DNA of 64,000 nt from Sphingomonas caeni (GTDB taxonomy: Bacteria > Pseudomonadota > Alphaproteobacteria > Sphingomonadales > Sphingomonadaceae). Below are positions 1-9,074 of the stretch, piece by piece. Where the stretch lies: contig NZ_JAPDOK010000002.1 of NCBI RefSeq assembly GCF_026013415.1, positions 124,001 through 188,000 of the forward strand, in the 5' to 3' direction. Below the pieces are notes generated by a model. The model was not told where the DNA came from, ran no database searches, and worked only from the letters and a program-made list of their open reading frames with translations. Position 1 is the first letter of the stretch, and each line of letters opens with the position of its first letter. A program made the translations under genes and the position numbers.

Positions 1-2
1 CG

Positions 3-1115
3 CGCTCGCTCCAGCCGGCGCCGGCGGCGGTGATGCTCTATGGCTCGACCGGCATCCGGTTCCGCAACCTCCATGTCAACGCCGAGAGCGGCTTCGCGAC
101 CTGCGACGCCAATGGCTGCGGCACCTATCTGCGCGCGAGCAAATATCCCTATTCGAACGCGATCATCGACGTGACGCGCGGCGCCCAGATGCGCGAGCGC
201 GAGTTCGCGGTGCTCGACGTGACCGATGCGCCCGTCGCCGATGCCGCCCCGTCGCTCGTGCCCGTCAAGCAGCTCGCCAGCGGCTTCCAGGCGCTGGGCG
301 GCGGCGCGGCGGGGAGTGACGGCCAGCTCTATTTCATCGATCGGATCACGCACCGCATCCATGGCTGGAGCGACAAGCAAGGCCTTTCGGTCCTCACCGA
401 TGCGCCGCTCGATCCGGTCAATCTGGCGGTCGATGGTTCGGGCATGCTGATGATATTGTCGTCGGACGGGCCCGAGGCGACCGTCTATACGATCGATCCG
501 GCGGCGCCCCAATCGGTCCGCCCGATCGCGCCGACGCCGGTAACTGGGCACGCCGCCGCGCGCGTGGCGCTGCCCGGCAGCTTCTGGAACAATGGCGAGT
601 TTCGCGACCAGTTCGACCCCGCCACGGGCCGGTTCACCACGCTCGGCGAGATGTTCGCGCGCGACGCCGCAGCCGCCAAACCGCGCGAATATGTCTCGGC
701 GGATGGCAGCCTGGTGCTGCCCGCCTTCCGCGTCTGGCAGCAGGGCCCGCCCAACCATCTCGGCTGGCGCTTCTCCGATACGCTCGACACCTATGGCTGG
801 GTGACCGGCAAGCCGGGCGAGCGCGTCTATGTCGCCAACGGATCGGAGAACCGCACCTATAGCGGCCTGCTCGGCGCGGGCGGCGCGCTGACCGACCTCA
901 GGCCCTTCGCGCCGCGCGGCGGCGAAAGCGTCGCGGCGGGACCGGACGGGCGCGTCTATGTCGCCAACGGGCAGGTGTTCGTCTATGACGCGCAGGGCCG
1001 CGAGCTGGGCCGGATCGACGTGCCCGATCGGCCGCTGCAATTGCTGTTCGGCGGGCCCGATGGCGCGACCCTCTTCATCCTCACGCACCACGCGCTTTAC
1101 GCCGCGCGGCCCTGA
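3..1115 (+). CDS. C-terminal part of a beta-helix plus SMP-30/propeller-like protein (5' truncated by window edge)
   Basis: The frame is open from the first complete codon at 3, so the GTG at 30 is probably internal and the real start lies upstream of the window. The first 60 or so residues (LYGSTGIRFRNLHVNAE, then RASKYPYSNAIIDV) look like the last rungs of a pectate-lyase-like parallel beta-helix. The rest (GSDGQLYFIDRITHRIHGW, AAGPDGRVYVANG) looks like the blades of an SMP-30/gluconolactonase-type beta-propeller. Such fusions occur in predicted sugar-active secreted proteins. The N-terminus is missing, so neither a signal peptide nor catalytic residues can be assessed. The assignment rests on fold-like repeats only. 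The gene ends 139 bp before the TonB-dependent receptor. Confidence 0.6.
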   Translation, partial: RSLQPAPAAVMLYGSTGIRFRNLHVNAESGFATCDANGCGTYLRASKYPYSNAIIDVTRGAQMREREFAVLDVTDAPVADAAPSLVPVKQLASGFQALGGGAAGSDGQLYFIDRITHRIHGWSDKQGLSVLTDAPLDPVNLAVDGSGMLMILSSDGPEATVYTIDPAAPQSVRPIAPTPVTGHAAARVALPGSFWNNGEFRDQFDPATGRFTTLGEMFARDAAAAKPREYVSADGSLVLPAFRVWQQGPPNHLGWRFSDTLDTYGWVTGKPGERVYVANGSENRTYSGLLGAGGALTDLRPFAPRGGESVAAGPDGRVYVANGQVFVYDAQGRELGRIDVPDRPLQLLFGGPDGATLFILTHHALYAARP

Positions 1116-1254
1116 GCCGAGCCCGCCCGCGCGGCTGTTGCGACTATGGTCGTAGATGCTCGCACGCGTGTGAAGCTTTAAGATGCAGGCCTGACGGCGT
1201 TGCGTCCCCCCAAGGGCCCGTGCGCCTGAACGCACGACAATGGGGAGGATGACA

Positions 1255-4218
1255 ATGAAGGGTTTCTCGATGGACCGCCGCATGCGCGGCACCGCCACCA
1301 GCCTGATCGCGCTCGCCGCGACGCTGACCGCGATGCCCGCGCTCGCGCAGACCACGCCGGCGCCCACTGCCGCGGCGCAATCCGGCGGCCAGGACGCCGA
1401 GGATAATGGCGTCATCACCGTCACCGGCACGCGCATCATGTCGAGCGGCTTCACCGCGCCGACGCCGACGACCGTGATCGGCGAAGACCAGATCGCGAAC
1501 AACGCGCAGCCCAACCTGTTCAACACGATCCAGCAACTGCCGTCGCTCCAGGGCTCGACCGGCGCCGCCACCGGCACCTTCAGCACATCGAGCGGCATGC
1601 AGGGCCTCAGCTCCTTCTCGCTGCGCGGCCTCCAGCCGATCCGCACGCTGACGCTGCTCGACGGCCAGCGCGTCGTCGGCGCCAACGTGACCGGCGTGCC
1701 CGACATCAGCATGTTCCCGCAGCTGCTGGTCAAGCGCGTCGATATCGTCAACGGCGGCGCCTCGGCCTCGTACGGCTCGGACGCGGTGGGCGGCGTGGTC
1801 AACTTCATCACCGACACGCATTTCGTCGGCTTCAAGGCCAATGTGCAGGGCGGCATCACCACCTATGGCGACGACCAGCAGGCGATGGTCCAGGCGGCAT
1901 GGGGCACCGCGCTCGCCGGGGACCGGCTGCACATCGTCGTCAGCGGCGAATATGATCATGAGGACGGCGTCGGCGCGGGCGATTTCGGCACCGATCTCGC
2001 GGGCAGCCGCAACTGGTATCGCGCGACCACGCTGGTCAATACCGGCCAGGCCAATAACGGCTCGCCGCAGTTCCGCTACCGCGACTTCGCCCAGCCCTAT
2101 CAATATGCGCGCTACGGCCTGATCAACAACGGCCCGCTCCAGGGCACCGCGTTCGACGTCAACGGCGCGCCGGTTCCCTTCATCTATGGTTCGGGCGGCG
2201 TGCCGAACGGCAGCGGCGGCGTGACGGGCTGCTTCCCCGGCAACAGCTTCTGCGTCGGCGGCGACCTGTCGGGTGCGCCGGGTTCGGGCGCCTCGCTCAA
2301 GTCGTCGCTCGAGCGCGTCACCGGCTATGGCCGGATCGGCTTCGAATTCGCCGGCAACAACGAGTTCTACATCACCGTCAATGCCGCGCAGGTGAAGACC
2401 AGCAACCAGCCGAGCCCCGGCTATAACCGCGCCAGCCTGACGGTGCAGTGCGCCAACGCCTTCCTGCCGCAGATCATCAAGGACCGCTGCACCCAGGCGA
2501 ACATCACCTCGTTCGGCTTCGGCTCCAGCAACGGCGCCTTCCCCGATCCGATCGTGTTCACCGACCGCAAGCAATATCGCTTCGTCGCGGGCGTGAAGGG
2601 CGAGTTCGCGCTGGGCGAGTCGAATTGGACCTATGACGCCTATTTCGAGCATGGCATCACCATCTCGGACATCGATGTCGACGGCATCGTCATCCAGAAC
2701 CGCTATGTCGCCGCGACCAACGCGATCGTCCAGGGCGGCCAGATCGTCTGCGCCGATGCCAATGCGCGCGCGCTGGGATGCCAGCCGATCAACATCTTCG
2801 GCGGCTTCGCACCGTCGCAGGCGGCACTCGACTATATCACCCCCAAGAACGGGCCGTTCCAGCACACCAAGCTGACCCAGGACGTTGCCAGCATCAACTT
2901 CTCGGGCGAGCCGCTCAACCTGTGGGCGGGCCCGCTCTCGGTGGCGTTCGGCGGCGAATATCGCCGCGAATATTACCGGGTGAATGCCGATCCCTATGGC
3001 GCGGGCGTCTCCGCACTGAGCCCGAACAGCGCGCTCTACCCCGTGGACCCGCTCCTCAACTCGGCCCAGGGCAGCAACTATGCCGCGGGCAACTACAAGA
3101 ACGGCCATGGCCAATATGACGTGGTCGAAGGTTTCCTCGAGCTCAACCTGCCGCTGTTCAAGGACGATGCGATCGGCACGCTGAACCTGAACGGCGCCGG
3201 CCGCGTGACGCATTACAGCACCTCGGGCACGGTCTGGGCCTGGAAGGTCGGCGGCACCTGGGAGACCCCGATCGACGGCGTCCGCATCCGCGCGGTGACC
3301 TCGCGCGACGTGCGCGCACCGAACCTGTCGGAGCTGTTCGCGGCGCCGACCGTCACCACCCTGCCGAGCTTCAACGATCCGTTCCACAATGTCGCGGTGC
3401 AGGCGTTCCAGAACACCGTCGGCAATCCCGCGCTCAAGCCCGAGATCGCGCGCAATACCGAGATCGGCATCGTCCTCTCGCGGCCGTCATGGGCGCCGGG
3501 GCTGAGCCTGTCGGTCGATTATTACAGCATCAACCTGAAGGGCGTCATTTCGAGCCTGTCGGCGCAGCAGATCGTCCAGTTCTGCTTCGAGGGCAAACAG
3601 CAATTCTGCGGCGGCTTCGTGCTCGACAGCGCGCAGCAGGGCGGCAATTTCATCAACGTCCAGCCGTTCAACCTCGCCTCTTGGAAGACCAGCGGGATCG
3701 ACTTCGAGATGAGCTATCAGTGGCAGCGGCCGCTGGGCCTGCCGGGCAGCTTCACACTGCGCGGCCTCGCCACGCATGTCCGCGAGTTCAAGGTCAATGC
3801 GGGGATCGCCGGGGTCGATGTCGTCGAGCAGGCGGGCAACAATGCCGGTGCCACGCCGCACTGGAAGGGGCTGACCGTCCAGACCTATGCCAATGACGAT
3901 TTCAGCCTGTTCGTCCAGGAACGCTGGTTCAGCGCGGGCACCTTCGGCAACCAATATGTCGTCTGCTCGAGCGGCTGCCCGGCCTCGACCGGCAACCATC
4001 CGACGGTCGACTACAACCATATGGACGGCGCCCTCTATGTCGATGTCGGCGGATCGGTGAATATCGGCGAGAATATCACCACCTTCTTCAAGGTGGACAA
4101 TCTGCTCGACCATGATCCGGACGCGTCGCCGCAGACCAATACCGGTCTCGACGTCAATCCGGCACTCTACGACACGCTGGGCCGCACCTATCGCGTGGGC
4201 GTGCGCGTCCGCTTCTGA
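1255..4218 (+). CDS. TonB-dependent outer-membrane receptor
   Basis: A protein of about 987 residues in the usual size range for sphingomonad TonB-dependent receptors. ATG 1255 is preferred over in-frame ATGs at 1240 and 1249 because GGGGAGG (1242-1248) sits six bases before it. A signal peptide ends near PALAQ. An NGVITVTGTRI segment follows, then a plug domain (GLSSFSLRGL, GGASASYGSDAVGGVVNFI), then a long barrel with RAVTSRDVRAPNLSELF near two thirds. It ends in a terminal Phe (VRVRF), as outer-membrane barrels do. It would import a ligand across the outer membrane using TonB energy. The substrate cannot be read from sequence. Its position beside the purine degradation genes makes a purine or ureide plausible, but they are on separate transcripts and this is only an inference. 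Confidence 0.95.
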   Translation: MKGFSMDRRMRGTATSLIALAATLTAMPALAQTTPAPTAAAQSGGQDAEDNGVITVTGTRIMSSGFTAPTPTTVIGEDQIANNAQPNLFNTIQQLPSLQGSTGAATGTFSTSSGMQGLSSFSLRGLQPIRTLTLLDGQRVVGANVTGVPDISMFPQLLVKRVDIVNGGASASYGSDAVGGVVNFITDTHFVGFKANVQGGITTYGDDQQAMVQAAWGTALAGDRLHIVVSGEYDHEDGVGAGDFGTDLAGSRNWYRATTLVNTGQANNGSPQFRYRDFAQPYQYARYGLINNGPLQGTAFDVNGAPVPFIYGSGGVPNGSGGVTGCFPGNSFCVGGDLSGAPGSGASLKSSLERVTGYGRIGFEFAGNNEFYITVNAAQVKTSNQPSPGYNRASLTVQCANAFLPQIIKDRCTQANITSFGFGSSNGAFPDPIVFTDRKQYRFVAGVKGEFALGESNWTYDAYFEHGITISDIDVDGIVIQNRYVAATNAIVQGGQIVCADANARALGCQPINIFGGFAPSQAALDYITPKNGPFQHTKLTQDVASINFSGEPLNLWAGPLSVAFGGEYRREYYRVNADPYGAGVSALSPNSALYPVDPLLNSAQGSNYAAGNYKNGHGQYDVVEGFLELNLPLFKDDAIGTLNLNGAGRVTHYSTSGTVWAWKVGGTWETPIDGVRIRAVTSRDVRAPNLSELFAAPTVTTLPSFNDPFHNVAVQAFQNTVGNPALKPEIARNTEIGIVLSRPSWAPGLSLSVDYYSINLKGVISSLSAQQIVQFCFEGKQQFCGGFVLDSAQQGGNFINVQPFNLASWKTSGIDFEMSYQWQRPLGLPGSFTLRGLATHVREFKVNAGIAGVDVVEQAGNNAGATPHWKGLTVQTYANDDFSLFVQERWFSAGTFGNQYVVCSSGCPASTGNHPTVDYNHMDGALYVDVGGSVNIGENITTFFKVDNLLDHDPDASPQTNTGLDVNPALYDTLGRTYRVGVRVRF

Positions 4219-4263
4219 GGACTGGCCATCTCCCCTGGGTTGGCGTGGTCAAAGGGTTCTTAT

Positions 4264-4285
4264 CGGGCCGCAGCAATGCGGCCCG
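4264..4285. terminator. GC hairpin downstream of the receptor gene
   Basis: CGGGCCGCA and TGCGGCCCG form a perfect 9-bp stem around a GCAA tetraloop, 46 bases after the receptor stop codon. No clear T-run follows, so it could be a factor-assisted terminator or a 3'-end stabiliser. Confidence 0.45.
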
Positions 4286-4428
4286 GCCTCCCCGATCCTT
4301 TGCCTCGCCAACCAATTTTTGGCCGTCCCAGCATGTGAAAGTTGACACTGGCTTCACACTATCGCGCATGTCTTGCGCCGCGCGGTTTCCGGGGGAAACA
4401 CGTCGTTCGCCAAGTGCGGATCGATGGG

Positions 4429-4471
4429 GTCAAAGAGCGACCGGCTCCGTGAGCCAAGCAGACAAAATCCT
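4429..4471. repeat. Short dispersed repeat, copy 1 (GTCAAAGAGCG...AAATCCT)
   Basis: It starts GTCAAAGAGCGACCG and ends GCAGACAAAATCCT. The same two ends, with a different middle, occur at 43969-44017 in another gap between convergent genes. Function unknown. Confidence 0.5.
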
Positions 4472-4543
4472 GCAGTTTCAAGGATTTATGTAGATAACTC
4501 AGCGAACCACGCCCAAAGCCCAAACGCCAATCGAGCACGGACC

Positions 4544-5041
4544 CTAGGCGCCGCGCACGCGGATTGCCTCGGACGGCGCGAGCGCGATTTCGTCGAGATT
4601 GTCGCCCGGCCCGGCGCGATCGACGACGAGGAAATCGCTCTCCGCCTCCAGCGTGAGGAGGAAATGGTGCCAGGTGCCCTTGCGATAGTGCACGCCCTGA
4701 TGCGCTCCGGCGCGGAACACCCGGACCGACGCCGCGTCGAAATCGCCCGCGGGCGCCACCGCGACGAGATAGGGCCCGCCCCCCAGCGGCATGAAGCTCT
4801 GGCTGCCGAGCGGATGGCGTTCGAACAGTTTCAGCACCGGCGAGTCGAGCGGCGTGGCGCGAAACAGGCTGATCACGCCGGTGCCGCCGCGATCGGCCAC
4901 ATCGACATCGGCAAGCCGATCGTACCGCACCGCATGGCCCTGATTGATCGTCACCTGCACGGCGCTTTCGGAGGCTTCGATCACGCTGCCGAACGGCGCG
5001 AACGCCTCGGCGGTCAGCGGCTCGGGGGCGATGTCGCGCAT
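4544..5041 (-). CDS. allA: Ureidoglycolate lyase AllA
   Basis: A 165-residue cupin-like protein that splits ureidoglycolate into glyoxylate and urea, the last step of allantoin breakdown. The family length and pattern fit: LTAEAFAPFGSVIE near the start, FERHPLGSQSFMPL in the middle, and GVHYRKGTWHHFLLTL, which carries the conserved histidines. The frame stays open further upstream, but the real start is ATG 5041. It shares one base with the puuD stop codon (TGATG on the minus strand), so the two genes are translationally coupled. AllA completes a pathway whose other enzymes lie in the divergent plus-strand operon starting at 6331. Confidence 0.93.
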   Translation of the reverse strand: MRDIAPEPLTAEAFAPFGSVIEASESAVQVTINQGHAVRYDRLADVDVADRGGTGVISLFRATPLDSPVLKLFERHPLGSQSFMPLGGGPYLVAVAPAGDFDAASVRVFRAGAHQGVHYRKGTWHHFLLTLEAESDFLVVDRAGPGDNLDEIALAPSEAIRVRGA

Positions 5042-6228
5042 CAGTCTTCCTTCGCTCCGGCCTTGATCCAGGCGCCGAGCCGGGCGCGTTCCGCTTCGGT
5101 CATGCCGGTCTCGTTGCCGAGCGGCATGCTGTGGGTCGTCACCGCGCGGTCGTAGATCGCGTGGGCGTGGCGGCGCAGATCGTCCTCGGTATCGAAGGTG
5201 ACGCCGCCCGGCGCCACCGCGATACCCCGATGGCTCGGCGCCCTGGCGTGGCACATGATGCAATGGCGATCCACCAGCCGGCGTATCTCCTGATAGGTCG
5301 GGACGGGCCCCGAAACCGCTGCGGGCCGCCGGACATGCTCGTTGAGCAGCGCGACCGCGACAAAGGCGATCGCGGCCATGACGAGGACGCCGGGGCGGAC
5401 CAGGCCCGCATTCTTCAAGTTGAAGAAATGTCGGACCGCCGCGCCGATCACGCCCAAAGCGATCAGCCAGAGCCAGTTGAGCGGCGCGCCGAAGATCATC
5501 GGATAGTGATTGCTGATCATGATGAACAGCACCGGCAGGGTCATGTAATTATTGTGGACCGAGCGCTGCTTGGACTGTTTGCCGAGTTCGGCGTCGGGCG
5601 TTTCGCCCGCGCGCACCTGCGCCACCATCTTCTTCTGATTGGGGATGATGATGAAGAAGACATTGGCCGCCATCACCGTGCCGATGATCGCGCCCATATG
5701 CATGAATGCGCCCAGATCCGCGAAGATCTGGGTCAGCGCAAAGGCGATCCAGGCCAGGACGATCAGCCAGACGATCGCGAAGACCGCGAGGTTCTTCCCC
5801 AGGACCGAGCGGCAGAGCCCCTGATAGGCGAGCCATCCGCCGACGATCGCGGCGAGGCCGATCAGGATCGCCTGCCACGGCTGCAGATCGAGCTTGGCGC
5901 GATCGACGAGATTGGTCTCCGCGCCGAGATAGAAGATCAGCGCGAGCAGCACGACGCCGCTGACCCAGGTCGAATAGGCTTCCCATTTGAACCAATGGAG
6001 CTGCTCGGGCATCTCCGCGGGCGCGACCGCGAACTTGTGCTGCTGGTAGAAACCGCCGCTATGCACGCTCCACAGCTCGCCCGAAACGCCGTCGCGCGGC
6101 GGAACGGGCGGGCGCAAATGGCTGTCGAGCCACATGAAATAGAAGGACGAGCCGATCCAGGCGATCCCCGCGATCACATGGATCCAACGGACCGCGAGTT
6201 CCGCCCAATTCCCCCAGTCCAGACCCAT
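5041..6228 (-). CDS. puuD: Membrane urate oxidase (PuuD type) with C-terminal cytochrome c domain
   Basis: It oxidises urate to 5-hydroxyisourate using an integral-membrane urate hydroxylase domain and a c-type cytochrome tail as electron outlet. About eight hydrophobic segments lie between residues 10 and 290, starting ELAVRWIHVIAGIAWIGSS. The tail carries a single heme motif CIMCH (Cys323, Cys326, His327) and a possible Met ligand in SMPLGNETGMTE. ATG 6228 was chosen because GGAGG lies ten bases upstream. An in-frame codon at 6276 lacks this. The next gene on this strand is allA, overlapping by one base. Unlike cofactor-free uricase, this type feeds electrons to the respiratory chain. Confidence 0.94.
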   Translation of the reverse strand: MGLDWGNWAELAVRWIHVIAGIAWIGSSFYFMWLDSHLRPPVPPRDGVSGELWSVHSGGFYQQHKFAVAPAEMPEQLHWFKWEAYSTWVSGVVLLALIFYLGAETNLVDRAKLDLQPWQAILIGLAAIVGGWLAYQGLCRSVLGKNLAVFAIVWLIVLAWIAFALTQIFADLGAFMHMGAIIGTVMAANVFFIIIPNQKKMVAQVRAGETPDAELGKQSKQRSVHNNYMTLPVLFIMISNHYPMIFGAPLNWLWLIALGVIGAAVRHFFNLKNAGLVRPGVLVMAAIAFVAVALLNEHVRRPAAVSGPVPTYQEIRRLVDRHCIMCHARAPSHRGIAVAPGGVTFDTEDDLRRHAHAIYDRAVTTHSMPLGNETGMTEAERARLGAWIKAGAKED

Positions 6229-6330
6229 GCCCCGGGTGCCTCCGTGATTATGCCGCCATCCGGCCGAACACCGCATTTGGCGGGTTGTGCACGGCCGCGC
6301 TCCGTTTCATCCTTGCATCCTTGATAGGCG
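6229..6330. promoter_or_regulatory. Divergent promoter region between puuD and puuE
   Basis: These 102 bases separate the divergent starts of puuD-allA and of the puuE-guaD operon, so both promoters must lie here or inside the genes. I see no convincing -35/-10 pair or operator. No regulator gene is linked to the island within the window. Confidence 0.4.
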
Positions 6331-7248
6331 GTGGATTTGAGTCAGGATAGCTACCCACGCGATCTAATCGGATACGGCCGCACGCCACCGCACGCCGCAT
6401 GGCCCGGCGGCGCGCGCATCGCCGTGCAATGCGTGCTGAACTATGAGGAAGGCGCCGAGGCCAATATCCTGGACGGGGACCAGGGCGCGGAGGTCTTCCT
6501 CTCCGATATCGCCAATGCCGCCCCGGTGCAGGGCGCGCGGCACATGAGCATGGAGCAGATCTACGAATATGGGTCGCGCGCCGGGGTGTGGCGGCTGTTG
6601 CGGCTGTTCGCGCGCTACGATGTGCCGCTGACCATATTCGGCGTCGCGCTGGCGATGCAGCGCAATCCCGCGGTGGTCGAGGCCTTTCTGGAGGCGGGCC
6701 ACGAGATCGCGTCGCACGGATGGCGCTGGATCAACTATCAATATGTGTCCGAAGCCGAGGAGCGCGCCGACCTCGCCCGCGCGATCGCGGTGCACACGCA
6801 GCTGACCGGCGAACGGCCGCTCGGCTGGTACACCGGCCGGACCAGCCCCAATACGCGTCGGATCGTCGCCGAGGAGGGCGGCTTTCTCTACGACGCGGAC
6901 GATTATTCGGACGATCTGCCCTTCTGGACGCGCGTGGCGGAGAAGCGCCAGCTGATCGTGCCCTATTCGCTGGAGACCAACGACATGCGGTTCGCCAGCG
7001 CGAACATGCACACCGGCGACGAGTTCTTCGCCTATCTGCGCGATACGTTCGACACGCTCTATGCCGAGGGCGAGGAGCGGCCGCGGATGATGTCGGTCGG
7101 GCTCCATTGCCGCCTCGCCGGCCGGCCGGGCAAGATCGCCGGGCTCGAGCGGTTCCTGCGCCACGCGCTCGCGCACAGGCATGTCTGGTTCTGCCGCCGC
7201 ATCGACATCGCCCGCCATTGGCGCGCCACGCATCCCCATGCCGGCTGA
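6331..7248 (+). CDS. puuE: Allantoinase, polysaccharide-deacetylase family (PuuE)
   Basis: A 305-residue protein matching the PuuE family, which hydrolyses allantoin to allantoate with a deacetylase (NodB-like) fold rather than the amidohydrolase fold. Visible family patterns are PRDLIGYGRTPPHAAWPGGA near the start, NYEEGAE, EIASHGWRW (metal-site histidine) and GWYTGRTSPNTRR. The start is GTG 6331, since an in-frame TAG lies six bases upstream. There is no strong ribosome binding site. It is the first gene of a seven-step operon and overlaps uraD by 11 bases. Confidence 0.92.
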   Translation: MDLSQDSYPRDLIGYGRTPPHAAWPGGARIAVQCVLNYEEGAEANILDGDQGAEVFLSDIANAAPVQGARHMSMEQIYEYGSRAGVWRLLRLFARYDVPLTIFGVALAMQRNPAVVEAFLEAGHEIASHGWRWINYQYVSEAEERADLARAIAVHTQLTGERPLGWYTGRTSPNTRRIVAEEGGFLYDADDYSDDLPFWTRVAEKRQLIVPYSLETNDMRFASANMHTGDEFFAYLRDTFDTLYAEGEERPRMMSVGLHCRLAGRPGKIAGLERFLRHALAHRHVWFCRRIDIARHWRATHPHAG

Positions 7249-7735
7249 CGCGCTGACCCGCGACGCTTTCGTCGCCCGTTTCGGCCCGGTCTATGAGGCC
7301 TCGCCCTGGGTGGCGGAGGCGGTGTGGCCCGCCGCCGCGCGCGGCGAACTCGACGATCCGGCGGCGCTGGCGCAGGCGATGCGCGATGCCGTGGATGCCG
7401 CGCCCCACGACCGCAAGCTCGCGCTGATCCGCGCGCATCCGCAGCTCGCCGTCGCGGGCCGCATGGCAGAGGCGTCGGTGCAGGAGCAGCGCGGCGCGGG
7501 GCTCGATCAATGCACGCCCGAGGAACTCGAAGCGTTCCGCAGCCTCAATGCGGCCTATCTCGCGCGGTTCGGCCATCCCTTCATCATCGCCGTCAAGGGC
7601 CTGTCGCGCGGCGAGATCCTGGCGGCCTTCGCGGCGCGGATGGAACATGATCCCGAGACCGAATTCGCCACCGCCATCGCGCAGATTAACCGCATTGCGG
7701 GCTTCCGCATCGCCGCATTTTCGGGTTTGGAATGA
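7238..7735 (+). CDS. uraD: OHCU decarboxylase (UraD)
   Basis: It decarboxylates 2-oxo-4-hydroxy-4-carboxy-5-ureidoimidazoline to S-allantoin. The protein has 165 residues, as expected. Motifs include FGPVYEASPWVAE, LIRAHPQL with the catalytic-type histidine, and FGHPFIIAVKG. ATG 7238 lies inside the end of puuE (11-base overlap). The stop codon overlaps the alc start as ATGA, so translation is probably coupled on both sides. Confidence 0.94.
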   Translation: MPADALTRDAFVARFGPVYEASPWVAEAVWPAAARGELDDPAALAQAMRDAVDAAPHDRKLALIRAHPQLAVAGRMAEASVQEQRGAGLDQCTPEELEAFRSLNAAYLARFGHPFIIAVKGLSRGEILAAFAARMEHDPETEFATAIAQINRIAGFRIAAFSGLE

Positions 7736-8727
7736 GCATGTTCGACACGCTGCGCCGCCAATATGTCAATCTCGCCCAGCCCCGGCTCGGCGCCGAGGTG
7801 ACCTATGCCACCGACGATTTCTTCGCCGACAAGGCGCGGCTGATCGACCCCGCCGAACCCGTGTTCATCCCGGGCAAATATGACGCGAACGGCAAGTGGA
7901 TGGACGGCTGGGAGAGCCGCCGCAAGCGCGTTCCCGGTCACGACTGGTGCGTGGTGCGGCTCGGCGTCGAGGGGCTGATCGCGGGCTTCGAGATCGACAC
8001 ACGGCATTTCACCGGCAACTATCCCCCGGGCGCCGAGATCGAGGTCTGCCGGAGCGATCAGGCGGTTCCGGGCGAAGATGCGGGCTGGGTCAAGCTGACC
8101 CCGCGCCTCGCGCTCAACGGCGACGACCGCGCCTATGTCCCGGTCGCGCATGCCGAACCGGTGACGCATGTGCGGCTTCACATCTTCCCCGATGGCGGCG
8201 TCGCGCGGCTGCGCGTCTGGGGCCGGGTCGCCAAGGATTGGTCTAAGGTCGGCGCCGACGCGCGCATCGATCTGCTGGCGATGGAGAATGGCGGGCGCGG
8301 CATCATCGCCAATGACGAGCATTATGGCTGCGTCGAGAACCTCACGGCGCCGGGGCGCGGGGTCAATATGGGCGATGGCTGGGAGACGCGGCGGCGCCGC
8401 GAGCCCGGCCACGACTGGGCGGTGCTCGAACTGGGCGCGCCCGGGCGCATCGAGGAAATCACCATCGATACCGCCCATTTCAAAGGCAATTATCCCGACC
8501 GCTGCTTCATCCAGGCCGCGCCGGACGCAACCGGATCGCCCGACGCGATCGCCGCGGCTTCGGAGAACTGGCCGCTGCTGCTGCCCGAGACCAAGCTGGA
8601 GGCGGACCATGTCCATGTCTTTCGCGAAGGGATCGCCGATCTCGGCGCGATCCGCTTCGTGCGGCTGAACATCCTTCCCGATGGCGGAGTCAGCCGGATG
8701 CGGCTGGTCGGCCGGTTGGTGCTATAG
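7732..8727 (+). CDS. alc: Allantoicase
   Basis: It hydrolyses allantoate to ureidoglycolate and urea. The 331-residue protein shows the internal duplication typical of the family. The two halves carry matching segments: [20 protein letters not shown] with [15 protein letters not shown] in the first, and [20 protein letters not shown] with [14 protein letters not shown] in the second. Both halves end with a matching NILPDGG or HIFPDGG segment. The start overlaps the uraD stop as ATGA. Confidence 0.95.
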   Translation: MSMFDTLRRQYVNLAQPRLGAEVTYATDDFFADKARLIDPAEPVFIPGKYDANGKWMDGWESRRKRVPGHDWCVVRLGVEGLIAGFEIDTRHFTGNYPPGAEIEVCRSDQAVPGEDAGWVKLTPRLALNGDDRAYVPVAHAEPVTHVRLHIFPDGGVARLRVWGRVAKDWSKVGADARIDLLAMENGGRGIIANDEHYGCVENLTAPGRGVNMGDGWETRRRREPGHDWAVLELGAPGRIEEITIDTAHFKGNYPDRCFIQAAPDATGSPDAIAAASENWPLLLPETKLEADHVHVFREGIADLGAIRFVRLNILPDGGVSRMRLVGRLVL

Positions 8728-8734
8728 GCGCGGC

Positions 8735-9073
8735 ATGACCAGCCTCAGCACCCATATCCTCGATACCGCGCACGGCCGGCCCGCCGAAGGCGTCCGCGTG
8801 CGATTGTCGGCCGGCGGCACCCCGCTGTTCGAGGGCCGAACCAATGAGGACGGCCGCTGCCCCGAGCTGATCGGCGACCGGCAACTGACCCCGGGCAATT
8901 ACGCGCTCGAATTCGCGATCGGCGACTATTTCCGCGCGCGCGGCGTCGAACTGCCCGATCCGCCCTTCCTCGACCTGGTGACGATCGCGTTCGGCATCGC
9001 CGAGGGGGACGGCCATTATCACGTGCCGCTGCTGGTCTCGCCGTTCGGCTATTCGACCTATCGGGGAAGCTGA
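8735..9073 (+). CDS. uraH: 5-hydroxyisourate hydrolase (transthyretin-like)
   Basis: A 112-residue transthyretin-like protein that hydrolyses 5-hydroxyisourate made by PuuD. It begins [16 protein letters not shown] with the conserved His and ends in the family signature YSTYRGS. ATG 8735, seven bases after the alc stop, fits the family length. Frame extensions upstream would only read through alc. It lies one base before xdhA. Confidence 0.96.
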   Translation: MTSLSTHILDTAHGRPAEGVRVRLSAGGTPLFEGRTNEDGRCPELIGDRQLTPGNYALEFAIGDYFRARGVELPDPPFLDLVTIAFGIAEGDGHYHVPLLVSPFGYSTYRGS

Positions 9074-9074
9074 G

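Larger units (their letters stand above)
4219..4543. other. 325-bp gap between convergent genes
   Basis: This gap separates the receptor gene from the end of allA on the other strand. It holds a perfect 9-bp GC hairpin (4264-4285) and one copy of a short GTCAAAGAGCG...AAATCCT repeat (4429-4471). Small open frames across it lack ribosome binding sites and look like chance reading. A TTGACA at 4342-4347 has no matching -10 box at normal spacing. Confidence 0.5.

Noticed and set aside
1144-3387. Very long open frame on the minus strand opposite the TonB-dependent receptor
   Set aside because: Its translation is Arg/Ala/Asp-rich with no domain and mirrors the codon bias of the receptor gene. It is an antisense shadow of GC-rich coding DNA.
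4245-4493. Small plus-strand ORF after the receptor gene
   Set aside because: It runs through the hairpin and the dispersed repeat, has no ribosome site and no recognisable protein character.
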